A stretch of DNA of 64,000 nucleotides from Promicromonospora iranensis (GTDB lineage Bacteria > Actinomycetota > Actinomycetes > Actinomycetales > Cellulomonadaceae): contig NZ_JAJQQP010000011.1 in the NCBI RefSeq assembly GCF_028994805.1, forward strand, positions 1-64,000, written 5' to 3'. Of the stretch, positions 48,641-57,651 are shown in pieces (the stretch's first letter is position 1; each line of letters opens with the position of its first letter). A program made the translations under genes and the position numbers. A model generated the notes under the pieces. That model had not been told where the DNA came from and made no database searches. It saw only the letters and a list, made by a program, of their open reading frames with translations.

Positions 48641-50356
48641 ATGACTGACTCCGTCCACAACAACGGCGTTGCCGCCGCGTCCGACACCGACGTCATCGTC
48701 ATCGGCGCGGGGCTGTCGGGGCTTGTCACCGCGACCGAGCTGACGGCGTCGGGCAAGCGGGTGATCCTGCTGGACCAGGAGCCCGCGGCGTCGCTGGGTG
48801 GGCAGGCCTGGTGGTCGTTCGGTGGCCTGTTCCTCGTGGACTCCCCCGAGCAGCGCCGCCTCAAGGTGAAGGACTCGTTCGACCTCGCCTTCGCCGACTG
48901 GCTCGGCTCCGCCCAGTTCGCTCCGGGAGCCGAGCGCGGTGAGGGGCCGGACCGGTTCGGGTACCGGTGGGCCAAGGGATTCGTCGAGTTCGCCGCCGGC
49001 GACCTGCGGCCGTGGCTGCATGCCAAGGGGGTGCGCTGGTTCCCGTTGGTGCAGTGGGCGGAACGCGGCGGGTATCCGGCCGGCGACCACGGCAACTCCG
49101 TGCCGCGCTTCCACGTCACGTGGGGCACGGGGCCCGCCGTCGTCGCACCGTTCGTCGTGGCCGCCCGCGAGGCGAACCGGGCCGGCCTGCTGGACCTGCG
49201 CTTCCGCCACCGGGTCACGTCCCTGGTCACCACGGACGGCCGGGTCACGGGGGTCCGCGCGGAGGTCCTGGCCGACGACGGCGTCGGCCGCGGCGAGCCC
49301 TCCACCCGTACGGTGACCGGCGAGGTGGAGCTGTCCGCGCAGGCCGTGGTGGTCGCGAGCGGCGGGATCGGCGCGAACCACGACCTGGCGCGCGCCCACT
49401 GGTCGGCGGATGCCGGGCGCCTGCCCGCGCGGATGCTGTCCGGCGTGCCCGACTCCACGGACGGGCTCATGCTCGGCGTCGCCTCGGCGTCCGGCGCGGC
49501 TCTGGTGCACGAGGACCGCATGTGGCACTACCCCGAGGGCATCGCGAACCACTCGCCGGTCTGGTCCCAGCACGGCATCCGGATCCTGCCCGGCCCGTCG
49601 TCGCTGTGGCTCGACGCCGACGGCGGCCGCCTGCCCGGCCCGCTGTTCCCGGGCTTCGACGCGCTCGGGGCGCTCCGGCACGTGACCACGCGGGGCGACG
49701 ACCACTCCTGGTTCGTGCTGAACAAGACCATCATGGAGAAGGAGTTCGCGCTGTCGGGCTCCGAGCAGAACCCCGACCTGACCGGCAAGTCCGTGCCGCT
49801 CCTGCTGGAGCGGGTACGCGGGAGGTCGGTGCCGGTGCGGACGTTCGCCGAGCAGTCGGAGGAGTTCCTCTGGGCGAGCACGCCCGCCGAGCTCGCCGCG
49901 AAGATGAACGCGCTCACCGAGGCTACCGAAGGGTCGGCCGGGCACATCGACGCCGACGCGCTGGCCGCCCTCATCACCGCCCGCGACGCGCAGGTGGCGA
50001 CGGGACTGGGCAAGGACCCCCAGGTCGTGGCGACGTCGGCCGCGCGGCACTTCATCGTGGACAAGGCGATCCGGGTGTCGCCCCCGCGCGCGCTCACCGA
50101 TCCCCAGGACGGGCCGCTGCTCGCCGTCCGGCTGTCGGTGCTGACCCGCAAGACGCTCGGCGGCATCTGGTGCGACGAGACCGGACGCGCCCTGACGCCC
50201 GCGGGGGACGTGCTGGAAGGCCTGTGGGCGGTGGGCGAGGCCGCCGGCTTCGGCGGCGGTGGCTCGCACGGGCACCGGGCGCTGGAGGGCACCTTCCTGG
50301 GCGGCTGCCTCTTCACGGGCCGCACGACAGGACGTGCCCTGGCAGAGGCGCTGTAG
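48641..50356 (+). CDS. FAD-binding dehydrogenase (KstD/fumarate-reductase-like flavoprotein)
   Basis: 571 residues. N-terminal FAD motif VIVIGAGLSGLVTATEL, the family-typical GGQAWWSFGGLFLVDSPEQ and the C-terminal FAD-contacting GLWAVGEAAGFGGGGSHGHR followed by GTFLGGCLFTGRTTGRA. It belongs to the predicted oxidoreductase branch near 3-ketosteroid dehydrogenases; substrate not known. The start is leaderless-like. Convergent with tyrA (43 bases between stops). Confidence 0.88.
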   Translation: MTDSVHNNGVAAASDTDVIVIGAGLSGLVTATELTASGKRVILLDQEPAASLGGQAWWSFGGLFLVDSPEQRRLKVKDSFDLAFADWLGSAQFAPGAERGEGPDRFGYRWAKGFVEFAAGDLRPWLHAKGVRWFPLVQWAERGGYPAGDHGNSVPRFHVTWGTGPAVVAPFVVAAREANRAGLLDLRFRHRVTSLVTTDGRVTGVRAEVLADDGVGRGEPSTRTVTGEVELSAQAVVVASGGIGANHDLARAHWSADAGRLPARMLSGVPDSTDGLMLGVASASGAALVHEDRMWHYPEGIANHSPVWSQHGIRILPGPSSLWLDADGGRLPGPLFPGFDALGALRHVTTRGDDHSWFVLNKTIMEKEFALSGSEQNPDLTGKSVPLLLERVRGRSVPVRTFAEQSEEFLWASTPAELAAKMNALTEATEGSAGHIDADALAALITARDAQVATGLGKDPQVVATSAARHFIVDKAIRVSPPRALTDPQDGPLLAVRLSVLTRKTLGGIWCDETGRALTPAGDVLEGLWAVGEAAGFGGGGSHGHRALEGTFLGGCLFTGRTTGRALAEAL

Positions 50357-50399
50357 GCCACCCGCGGGGCGGTGGAGCCCGGGCTGCTCCCCGGCAGCA

Positions 50400-51470
50400 C
50401 TACCGCAGCAGCGCCGTGCCGTTCTCGAACCCGATCACCACGGCGCCCGCCGCGCAGCGGCCCACCAGCTCCGCCGGCCAGTCGCCGGTCAGCGGCACGA
50501 CCTCGACGTCTGCCCCGACGTCCGGGCCGACGTCGGACCCCTCCGCACCGTCACCCGGGCGCAGGCCCGTCACGCGCGGGCCGGCCGGGCGGCCGATCAG
50601 CTCGCGCACCGCGTCGGGACGGTCGAAGAACCAGTGCGTCGGCGCGTTGGAGTCGAGGTCGTCCGCGAGCCGCTCGAGGTCCCGGGCGGCGAGCCGCAGC
50701 ACGGGGGCCACCCAGGCGGCGTTCTCCGTGACCATCGCCTCGGTACGGCGCGGGTCGGTGAACCCGACCCGGGTCCCGTCCCGGAACGAGCCCGCCGCGA
50801 GCCCCAGCGCCAGGTCCCGCACCGGTGCGCCGGACACGGCCCCGAGCAGCTGGTTGGCCAGGACGTGCGGCACGTGCGAGACGAGGGCGGCCGCCTCGTC
50901 GTGCAGCTCGTCGGTGAGCACGGCAGCCGTCCCGCCGAGCGGACCCGTGACCAGGCGCAGCACCCGCTCCAGCCGACCGGGGTCGGTCCCCGCCACGCCG
51001 GCCTCGGCCGCCGCGCACGTCACCGCCCACGGGATGCCCTGCATCAGCTCGGCCGACGACGCCGCGAACCCGCTCCGCTCCGTCCCCGACATCGGGTGTG
51101 CCCCGACGTAACGGCCGGCCAGACCGGCGTCGGCGACGGCCTCGCGCACCGGCGTCTTCACCGAGCCGACGTCGGTCACCGTCGGGTCCCAGCCCGGCTC
51201 GCCGGCCAGTGCCTCCGCCAGCTCCCCCGCGACCGTCCGCATGGCGCGCAGCGGCGCGGCGAGCACCACGATCTCGGGACGGTGCAGCGCCAGCCCGGCG
51301 ACGTCGTCCACCACCGAGAGGCCTGCCGCGCGAGCCTCCTCGGTCGAGACCGGGTCCGTCGCGACCACCGGCACACCCGCCGCCTGCAGCGCCTTGGCCA
51401 GCGAGCCCCCGATCAGGCCGAGGCCGACGACGCCGACCGGCCCACCGTGCGCACCGATGCCGCTCACCAC
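50400..51470 (-). CDS. tyrA: Prephenate dehydrogenase
   Basis: 356 residues; converts prephenate to 4-hydroxyphenylpyruvate for tyrosine. NAD motif VGVVGLGLIGGSLAKAL, TVTDVGSVKTPVREAV, catalytic His region YVGAHPMSGTERSGF and the helical domain (DELHDEAAALVSHVPHVLAN). The C-terminal ~60 residues are variable. Two adjacent GTGs (51470 and 51467) can start it; 51467 gives a GTGA overlap with pheA. Last gene of the three-gene aromatic operon. Confidence 0.95.
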   Translation of the reverse strand: MVSGIGAHGGPVGVVGLGLIGGSLAKALQAAGVPVVATDPVSTEEARAAGLSVVDDVAGLALHRPEIVVLAAPLRAMRTVAGELAEALAGEPGWDPTVTDVGSVKTPVREAVADAGLAGRYVGAHPMSGTERSGFAASSAELMQGIPWAVTCAAAEAGVAGTDPGRLERVLRLVTGPLGGTAAVLTDELHDEAAALVSHVPHVLANQLLGAVSGAPVRDLALGLAAGSFRDGTRVGFTDPRRTEAMVTENAAWVAPVLRLAARDLERLADDLDSNAPTHWFFDRPDAVRELIGRPAGPRVTGLRPGDGAEGSDVGPDVGADVEVVPLTGDWPAELVGRCAAGAVVIGFENGTALLR

Positions 51471-52444
51471 AGCAGACCCCGGTCCCGCGCCTGTCCGGTG
51501 TCCTTGGCGGAGACCGAGCCGACCGGGACGTGGTCGGGATCGAGGACCCCGTCGAGCGCCCGGAAGCCGGCGCCGGCGGGGAACAGGCCGAGCGTCTTGA
51601 GGGAGTCACCGGCGGCGAGCAGGTCGCTCATCACCTCCCGGGCGCCCTGGTCCCACGGCGCCTCGTCGAACGTCACCACGAACACGTACTTGCTCTCCTG
51701 GGCCTTGAGCGGCCGGGTGATCAGGCTCGACATGTTCACGCCCCGGTCCCCGAACGCGGCGGTGATCCGCGCCAGCACCCCCGGCCCGGTGACCGCGGGG
51801 GTGATCGCCAGCATGGTCTTCCAGGCCGTCGCGCCCGTGGCGCGCGACCGCGCCAGCTGCGCGTCGGCAGCGGTCCGCCGGGTCAGGACGAGAAACCGGG
51901 TGCGGCCGCCACGAAAGTCCTCGACGGCCTTCGCGTACGTCTCGAGCCCGTAGAGCTCACCGCAGATCGTGGGGCCGAGCGCGATGGTCCCTGGCCCCGC
52001 GTCGCGGCACGCGGCCGCGTTGGACGACGCCGGAGCGGTCGCCAGCCCAGTGCCCGTGACGAAGCCCGCGCACTGCGCCAGACCGTGCGGGTGCGCGGAC
52101 ACCACGGTCAGCTCGCCGTGGTCGGGGCGCACGAACGCGTCGAACGACACGTCGAGCGCCACCTCGTCCACGGCGACGACGTCCGCACTGGAGAGCAGCG
52201 TGTCCAGCGACGGCACCACGTAACCCTCGACGGAGGACTCGATGGCGACGACCCCGACGTCGGCGGCGCCGTCGGCCACGACGTCGTGCACGCTCTTGAC
52301 CGTGTCCAGCGGTTCGGCGGTCACGTCGCCCGCGGTGCCTCCGGACATGGCGTGCCGGCGCGCCCACTCCAGCGCGGCCTGGTGCGTGAACGTGCCTTCC
52401 GGCCCCAGGTAGGCGACCCGGGTGCCGCGCTCGGTGCCCGCCAT
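51464..52444 (-). CDS. pheA: Prephenate dehydratase
   Basis: 326 residues; makes phenylpyruvate for phenylalanine. N-terminal RVAYLGPEGTFTHQAALEWA, DVGVVAIESSVEGYV, the TRF motif in GGRTRFLVLTR and a C-terminal ACT regulatory domain (~215-290, AITPAVTGPGVLARITAAFG) expected to bind phenylalanine. Its ATG overlaps the TGA of the ACT-like gene upstream by one base; its stop overlaps tyrA. Confidence 0.96.
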   Translation of the reverse strand: MAGTERGTRVAYLGPEGTFTHQAALEWARRHAMSGGTAGDVTAEPLDTVKSVHDVVADGAADVGVVAIESSVEGYVVPSLDTLLSSADVVAVDEVALDVSFDAFVRPDHGELTVVSAHPHGLAQCAGFVTGTGLATAPASSNAAACRDAGPGTIALGPTICGELYGLETYAKAVEDFRGGRTRFLVLTRRTAADAQLARSRATGATAWKTMLAITPAVTGPGVLARITAAFGDRGVNMSSLITRPLKAQESKYVFVVTFDEAPWDQGAREVMSDLLAAGDSLKTLGLFPAGAGFRALDGVLDPDHVPVGSVSAKDTGQARDRGLLW

Positions 52445-53283
52445 CAGGCCCACCGCGGCGTCAGCGCGTCGGGCCCCGGCACGAACACCTCGCCGGGCAG
52501 CACAGCCAGCGTGCGGTGCGCCACGCCCCGCTCGGTGAGCGTGGCGACCAGGACGGTCAGCACGGCCGACGTCGGGCAGGAGAACGACGTGAAGAACACG
52601 TGCGGCCCGGCCGACGACGGCTGGCTGCGCAGGTGGTCGAGGTCGAGCCCGGCATCCGCGATGAGCGCGAGCGTCGGCTGCAGGGAGCCGAGATGGTCGT
52701 CGGCCGGGCCGAAGGCGAGCCAGACCTGCGCCGGGTCGACGAACTCCGGCCAGTCGGCACGGGACTCCAGGAGCCCGTACCAGACGGGTCCGCCCTCGGC
52801 GAGCGCGGCGCTGTCGGGCAGCTCGGTGAAGCCCGCGGGGACCCGGGGCCGCTCGATCACGAGCGACCCGCCCTCGCCCGCCAGGGCGATGCGTTCCTCG
52901 ACGGTGGCTCGCGTGGGCACCAGGCGAGGACTCGCCCCGAGGCTCCGCAGGACGCCCGCGCAGTCGCGCATCCCGGCCTCGTCGATCACGACCTGGCCCC
53001 CCGCGGCGCCCGCTCCGACCCAGACCCACTGGCTGGGCACGGCGACCGCACCCGTCACGATGAGCGACGACGCGCCCTCCAGGAGGGCACGTTCGAGGCC
53101 TGGCGCGGGGTGCTCCGGGTGTCCCAGGTGCACCACCGCCGCCAGGGCCTCGATGCCGGCCACCGTGGCGAGCGTGTCCGCCGTGGTGCCGAGGTCCAGC
53201 AGTTCGACCGGGTCGTTCCAGCCCGCCATCTTCGCGGCAAGCACCGCGTGCGCGGGGGATTCCCGCTCGCTACGTCCAAGCAT
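52444..53283 (-). CDS. Unknown protein with degenerate ACT-like C-terminus, first gene of the tyrA-pheA operon
   Basis: 279 residues, no signal peptide or membrane helix. I do not recognise the N-terminal ~190 residues (LAAVVHLGHPEHPAPGLERA, RPRVPAGFTELPDSAA). The region ~195-260 (LGSLQPTLALIADAGLDLDH, then GPHVFFTSFSC) has the order and spacing of an ACT domain, resembling the end of prephenate dehydratases. It is coupled to pheA by a one-base stop/start overlap, so a regulatory or catalytic role in phenylalanine/tyrosine synthesis is inferred. It could be a decayed PheA paralogue turned regulator. Confidence 0.65.
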   Translation of the reverse strand: MLGRSERESPAHAVLAAKMAGWNDPVELLDLGTTADTLATVAGIEALAAVVHLGHPEHPAPGLERALLEGASSLIVTGAVAVPSQWVWVGAGAAGGQVVIDEAGMRDCAGVLRSLGASPRLVPTRATVEERIALAGEGGSLVIERPRVPAGFTELPDSAALAEGGPVWYGLLESRADWPEFVDPAQVWLAFGPADDHLGSLQPTLALIADAGLDLDHLRSQPSSAGPHVFFTSFSCPTSAVLTVLVATLTERGVAHRTLAVLPGEVFVPGPDALTPRWA

Positions 53284-53323
53284 GTGCGAAACCTACCGCC
53301 GGTCGGCCGTCCAGGCCTGACCG

Positions 53324-56300
53324 CTAGTCACACACCACCGGGTTGTCGGGGTTGTAGGAGTGGCTGAACGAGTTCTCCTTGGCCAGCTCGTCGCCCCGGT
53401 AGACCTTGCGGTTGATGCTGATGGAGAATCCGTCCTCACCGCCCGGGTACGGCTGGCAGTCCGCCGAGGAGTCGTGGACCACGGACGTGGGCACGACGTT
53501 CTGCTTGCCGCTGCTGGACTCCTCGACCCGGTAGTGCTTGGTGCTCCAGATCTTGACCCAGAGCTCGCCCCCCGCCACGTAGGACTGCATCACGGCGCCG
53601 TAGGGCGTGTCGTTCGTGAACTTCATGTCCTTGGCGCCCACGTAGATCGTGGCCTCGCGGCCCGCGGGGTAGCGGGGGAACCAGAACGAGTGCGCGTGAT
53701 GCTCGACGTCCTCGTACCCGGCGAAGAAACCTGCGTTGAACGTGGTGGTGGCCATCTGCGACAGGCCACCGCCGACCGCCTCCACGTGCTTCCCGTCCTC
53801 GACCACGCCGGCGTCGAAGTACCCGTTCGCGAGCGTGATCGGCGCGAGGGCCTCCAGCAGCGAGAAGGTCTCACCCGGCTTGATCAGGTCACCGGTGATC
53901 ATCTCGGCACCGCGCACCAGGTTCTGGGTGCGTACCGGCTCGTTGGTCAGCGGCGTGTGGAACTCCGAGACCACTTCCTTGACGCCCAGGGCCTCCAGTG
54001 ACTCGACGGTCTCCGTCGGGTCCTGCTCGACGAGCTCGACCGACGTCTCCCGGTCGTCGCTCGTCGCGGCGACGCGCACGGCCTTGCCCGCCTCGGCGGG
54101 ATCGAGCGTGGTGCCGGTCTTGCCCCCGACCACCGTCGGCTTGCCGCCGGCGAACTCGAAGTGGGCGTCGGACGGCACCTCCAGCAGGTTCTGGGTACCG
54201 TCGACGATGGCTTCGACCGTCGCCTCCCGGTCGACGATGGCGACGAGCCTGCCGTCGCGCTGCTCGAACCGGATCAGTCCGGCCAGCGTCTCGGGCGACA
54301 GCACCGGTGACTGGCCGCCGACCGACACCGTGACCGGCGCCGACACGACCTTCTGCGCCACCGCGAAGCTGTTGTCCGTCTCCTGCTGCGTGACCGCGGG
54401 CTCGACCGGCTCGACCGGCAGCTCGAACGGGCCCTCCTGGACGATCCAGCGCTCCTGGATGATCCGCGCGGTCTCGCTCGCGACGACCCGTGAGCCCTCC
54501 TTCGCGTCGGTCTTGACCGGCTGTCCGTCGACGAACGAGACCGACCCGTCCACGGGCTCGACCGCGAGGGACTCCTCGAGGCCCGCCACCGCGGCGTCGA
54601 ACTTCTTCTGGTCGACGGCGAGGACGAGCTCGTGCTCGGAGCCGCCGAACATGTGCGCCCACATCCGCGTCGGGCTCAACGAGAACTCGGTGAGCTCCGC
54701 CGCCGTCGCCTCGGCGTCGATCGCGAGACCGCTCGGCTCCGGGGAGAGCTGGGCCTTGCCCTCTCCCGCGGTGAGCTCGATCGGCTCCTTGACCCGCGGG
54801 GCGAGCTGCTCGGTGAGCGCGGCCGCCGCCTCGGTCTGCGTCATGCCGCCGACGTCGACGCCCGCCACCGTGGTGTCGCGCGGCGCCTTGTCGCTCACAC
54901 CCCACGCCACCAGGGCGTAGACGGCGAACAGCACGACCACGGCCAGCACGGAGAGCAGCGCGATCTTGGGTCCCCGGCTCGGGGCGCCGTCGCCGGAGAG
55001 GCCGAAGAACTCGCCCTCGCCGGACGCTCCCTGGCCGTGCGGGCCACCGGAGCCGTGCGGACCGCCGGGACCGCCCGGTCCACCGGGACCCTGCGGTCCG
55101 CCGAGCGCCTGCGCGGAGGTGGTCTGTGGCGCCCCTTCCGGACGCACCGGCGCCCAGCGCGTACCGGCCAGTGGGCGCGACACTCGCTGGATCGCTCCGG
55201 TGAGCGGCTTCAGGAAGGAGTTCTGGCCCGCCTCCGGCGGCCGCACCGCACCCGGGCCTGGACCCGGAGGCACCGCATCCTGCTGCGGAAGGAGCGAACG
55301 AGGCGGCACCGACGGCGGGGCCGGCGGTGTGGGCGGTGTGGGCGGTGGTGTGGACGGTGCTGCGGCAGTGCTCGCCGCTGCGCCGGCCGCTGCCGAGGTT
55401 CCGGCGGCCGCCGCCGCTGCGGTGGCGGCTGCGGCACCGGCACCTGTCGTGCCCGATGCCTGCTGCCCAGGCACCGCTGTCCCCGGCGCAGGGGCGCTCG
55501 GCGCCGCCGTGCTGGGCGCCGCCGTGCTGGGCGGCTCGGTGCTGGACGGCTCGGTGCTGGACGTCTCTCGGCCGGGGCGCGCGGCGCTCGGCGTGCTGGT
55601 GCTCGACGTGCTGGCGCTCGGCCTGCTGGTGCGCGGCACCGGAGTGCTCGATTCCGGCTTGCCGGCCGTGGCCTCGGCTACCGTCGCCGGGTCGGGCGTG
55701 GCGTCCTGCGGGGTCGAGCCCACCGGGCCGTCCGACGAGCCGGCCCTGGGGCCGGCGACGGGAGCGCGACCTGAAGGAGCAGGAGCGGCCGGGGCAGGAC
55801 CTGTGGGAGCAGGAGCAGTTGGTGCAGGACCAGTTGGTGCAGGACCAGCGGGGGCCGGTCCGGCTCCCGCGGCACCGGCCGCGGCCGCCGCCGCTCCTGC
55901 CGCACCGGCTGCCATTCCCGCGGCGCCGAGGGCCCCTGCCGCGGGCGCCGAGCTTCCGGACGCTGAGCTGTCGGGGGCAGAGCTGTCGGGGGCAGAGCTG
56001 TCGGGCGCAGAACTGTCGCGGGCAGAACTATCAGTGGCAGAGCTGTCGGAAAGGGGTTCCGCCGAAGCGGCCGGCGTCTCGTCCGCGGCCTTGCCGGTGC
56101 CCGTGACGGCAGCGGACTGCGCTGCGGGCGCTGCCGCCGCAGGCTCGGCCGGCGTCGCGGGCACGGCCTGGGGTGGCGTGGCCAGGGCTTCCGCGCCGTC
56201 CGCCGCGGGCGCCGTCTTGGGCGGACGGTCGAACGCGAAGACGCGCGGCGTGTACCCCTTCCTCGGCGCCGCTGCCTTGGTCTGCGGCGTCGCCAGCTTC

Positions 56301-56983
56301 TCCACGACGGTCTGCAGCACTGCGACCGGGTCAGGCTCATCGGCGGTCGGCGCGGCCTGCTCGTCCGACGGCTTGCTCTGCGCGGAGCCGGTTGCGGGCT
56401 TGTTCGGTACCTCCGGTTTGTCCGGCGGCGCAGCCTTGTCAGCCACCCGAGGCTCGCTCGGCGGCGCAGCCTTGCTCGGCGCAGCCTTGCTCGGGGCCGC
56501 CTTGCTCGGCGCAGCCGGCTGGGGAGCCGTGGGCTCGGCCGACGGGTCGGGCTCGCCAGAAGCCTCCGGCGTGCTCGACGGCGCGGGCTCGGCCGACGGG
56601 TCGGGCTTGCTCGGTGTGTCGGCCGGCACCTCGGCGTCCGCTCCGGTGCTGCTGGGGGCGTTCTCGGGTGCCGCAGACGCTGCTGCGGGCGGCACGACGG
56701 GCGGGCGCGGGGCCTGGGGGGCCTCGGACTGCTCCGAAGGGGTCACGGGCTGGGCCTTCTCTGGGGATCTGGGGGCCGGCTGAGCGGTCGGGTGACCGGC
56801 CGGTACTGAGGATTGCGCTGCCCCGGGGTCGGTCAGTCGTACGGGGGGCTTCGCCGGCTGTCTCGGCACGCTGCCAGGGCGCGTCCGAGACAAGCGGGGA
56901 GGCGTCACCGGGGCAGGCTTCGTCCCGGCGCTCTCGTCTGACGTCGGCTCGAGCGGTTCGTCACGCTCGGTCGGCTGACCCAT
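53324..56983 (-). CDS. Very large VanW family protein with low-complexity N-terminus
   Basis: 1219 residues. Residues 1 to ~665 are almost entirely Pro/Ala/Ser/Glu/Gly with no globular domain. One transmembrane helix (~669-692, ALLSVLAVVVLFAVYALVAW) follows, then extracellular peptidoglycan-binding-4-like repeats (~705-990) and the VanW domain (~1010-1180: LIKPGETFSLLEALAPITLA, GGGLSQMATTTFNAGFFAGY, HAHSFWFPRYPAGREATIYV). VanW proteins occur in glycopeptide-resistance clusters and cell-wall systems; their biochemical role is not settled. ATG at 56983 with GGAG upstream; the frame extends further but that part looks like noise. Tandem repeats in the low-complexity part are listed separately. 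Confidence 0.85.
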   Translation of the reverse strand: MGQPTERDEPLEPTSDESAGTKPAPVTPPRLSRTRPGSVPRQPAKPPVRLTDPGAAQSSVPAGHPTAQPAPRSPEKAQPVTPSEQSEAPQAPRPPVVPPAAASAAPENAPSSTGADAEVPADTPSKPDPSAEPAPSSTPEASGEPDPSAEPTAPQPAAPSKAAPSKAAPSKAAPPSEPRVADKAAPPDKPEVPNKPATGSAQSKPSDEQAAPTADEPDPVAVLQTVVEKLATPQTKAAAPRKGYTPRVFAFDRPPKTAPAADGAEALATPPQAVPATPAEPAAAAPAAQSAAVTGTGKAADETPAASAEPLSDSSATDSSARDSSAPDSSAPDSSAPDSSASGSSAPAAGALGAAGMAAGAAGAAAAAAGAAGAGPAPAGPAPTGPAPTAPAPTGPAPAAPAPSGRAPVAGPRAGSSDGPVGSTPQDATPDPATVAEATAGKPESSTPVPRTSRPSASTSSTSTPSAARPGRETSSTEPSSTEPPSTAAPSTAAPSAPAPGTAVPGQQASGTTGAGAAAATAAAAAAGTSAAAGAAASTAAAPSTPPPTPPTPPAPPSVPPRSLLPQQDAVPPGPGPGAVRPPEAGQNSFLKPLTGAIQRVSRPLAGTRWAPVRPEGAPQTTSAQALGGPQGPGGPGGPGGPHGSGGPHGQGASGEGEFFGLSGDGAPSRGPKIALLSVLAVVVLFAVYALVAWGVSDKAPRDTTVAGVDVGGMTQTEAAAALTEQLAPRVKEPIELTAGEGKAQLSPEPSGLAIDAEATAAELTEFSLSPTRMWAHMFGGSEHELVLAVDQKKFDAAVAGLEESLAVEPVDGSVSFVDGQPVKTDAKEGSRVVASETARIIQERWIVQEGPFELPVEPVEPAVTQQETDNSFAVAQKVVSAPVTVSVGGQSPVLSPETLAGLIRFEQRDGRLVAIVDREATVEAIVDGTQNLLEVPSDAHFEFAGGKPTVVGGKTGTTLDPAEAGKAVRVAATSDDRETSVELVEQDPTETVESLEALGVKEVVSEFHTPLTNEPVRTQNLVRGAEMITGDLIKPGETFSLLEALAPITLANGYFDAGVVEDGKHVEAVGGGLSQMATTTFNAGFFAGYEDVEHHAHSFWFPRYPAGREATIYVGAKDMKFTNDTPYGAVMQSYVAGGELWVKIWSTKHYRVEESSSGKQNVVPTSVVHDSSADCQPYPGGEDGFSISINRKVYRGDELAKENSFSHSYNPDNPVVCD
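55962..56051 (-). repeat. 15-bp tandem repeat inside the VanW gene
   Basis: Six units with 15-base period, plus-strand consensus GGGCAGAGCTGTCGG, encoding a repeated five-residue D/S-S-S-A-P pattern on the minus strand. The first units are nearly identical and the later ones diverged, as in a recently expanded tract. Confidence 0.8.
56466..56515 (-). repeat. Short 15-bp tandem repeat (KAAPS) inside the VanW gene
   Basis: Three to four copies of GCGCAGCCTTGCTCG-like units, encoding KAAPSKAAPSKAAP. Codon-level identity points to slippage. Confidence 0.7.
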
Positions 56984-57194
56984 CGGCACGCTCCGTGCAA
57001 CTACCCGAGACGCGGGCTCTCCGCGTCCCCAAGGGCGCACCTGACCTGCGGCGAATCCGCTGGACGGGGTCGCCCTGCCGGGCATCCTATCCAGCGAGAA
57101 TCCTGCCCAAGGCCGCGTACCGGGCGCCCCGAGGTGGAGGTTGTGTATCAATCCTGACCACCATCCTGAACCAGCCTGCGAAGGACCGCAGACG

Positions 57195-57611
57195 TCAGGC
57201 AGCAGGCCGGTCTCGGCGTGCTGGCACCTCGGCGAACCACGACGACGGCAGGAACGCGACGACCGCCAGGACCGCCACACCCGCGTACGACCAGACCATG
57301 CCCAGCGCGCCCGCCGGGACAACGACGTCGCCCCCGGAACCGGGCAGCGACAGGGCCTGCACCATGGCGACCCAGCCGACCCCGAATCCCAGCAGCGTGC
57401 CGTAACCCGCCCAGGCGCGTGCGAGCACGCCTGCCGCGGCCGTCAGAGCCAGCGCGAGAACCAGGCCGAGGTACCAGGACTCGTCGCCGAACCGGTGCAC
57501 CACCGTCCCGAGGCCGCCCATGACCACGCCGAGCAGCACGGCGAGCACTGTGCGCACGATCGTTCGTCCCAGGTGACGTCGGGGTGAGTTCACCCCACCA
57601 TTGTCCAGCAT
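57195..57611 (-). CDS. Small integral membrane protein, unknown
   Basis: 138 residues, four hydrophobic segments (VLAVLLGVVMGGLGTVVH, LGLVLALALTAAAGVLARAW, YGTLLGFGVGWVAMVQALSL, MVWSYAGVAVLAVVAFLPSS). It resembles the DUF6113-like actinobacterial membrane proteins, but I would not assign a function. Start is ATG 57611 or GTG 57593; neither has a strong Shine-Dalgarno. Divergent from the LURP-one gene by 40 bases. Confidence 0.7.
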   Translation of the reverse strand: MLDNGGVNSPRRHLGRTIVRTVLAVLLGVVMGGLGTVVHRFGDESWYLGLVLALALTAAAGVLARAWAGYGTLLGFGVGWVAMVQALSLPGSGGDVVVPAGALGMVWSYAGVAVLAVVAFLPSSWFAEVPARRDRPAA

Positions 57612-57651
57612 TCACCTGGGAGGACACTGCGAATGTGCCACACTCCGGCGG

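Noticed and set aside
54966-56783. 605-codon plus-strand frame opposite the VanW gene
   Set aside because: Repetitive Ala/Gly/Ser shadow of the low-complexity coding strand.
56984-57322. N-terminal extension of the VanW frame
   Set aside because: Overlaps the small membrane protein on the same strand and lacks a ribosome-binding site; ATG at 56983 has one.
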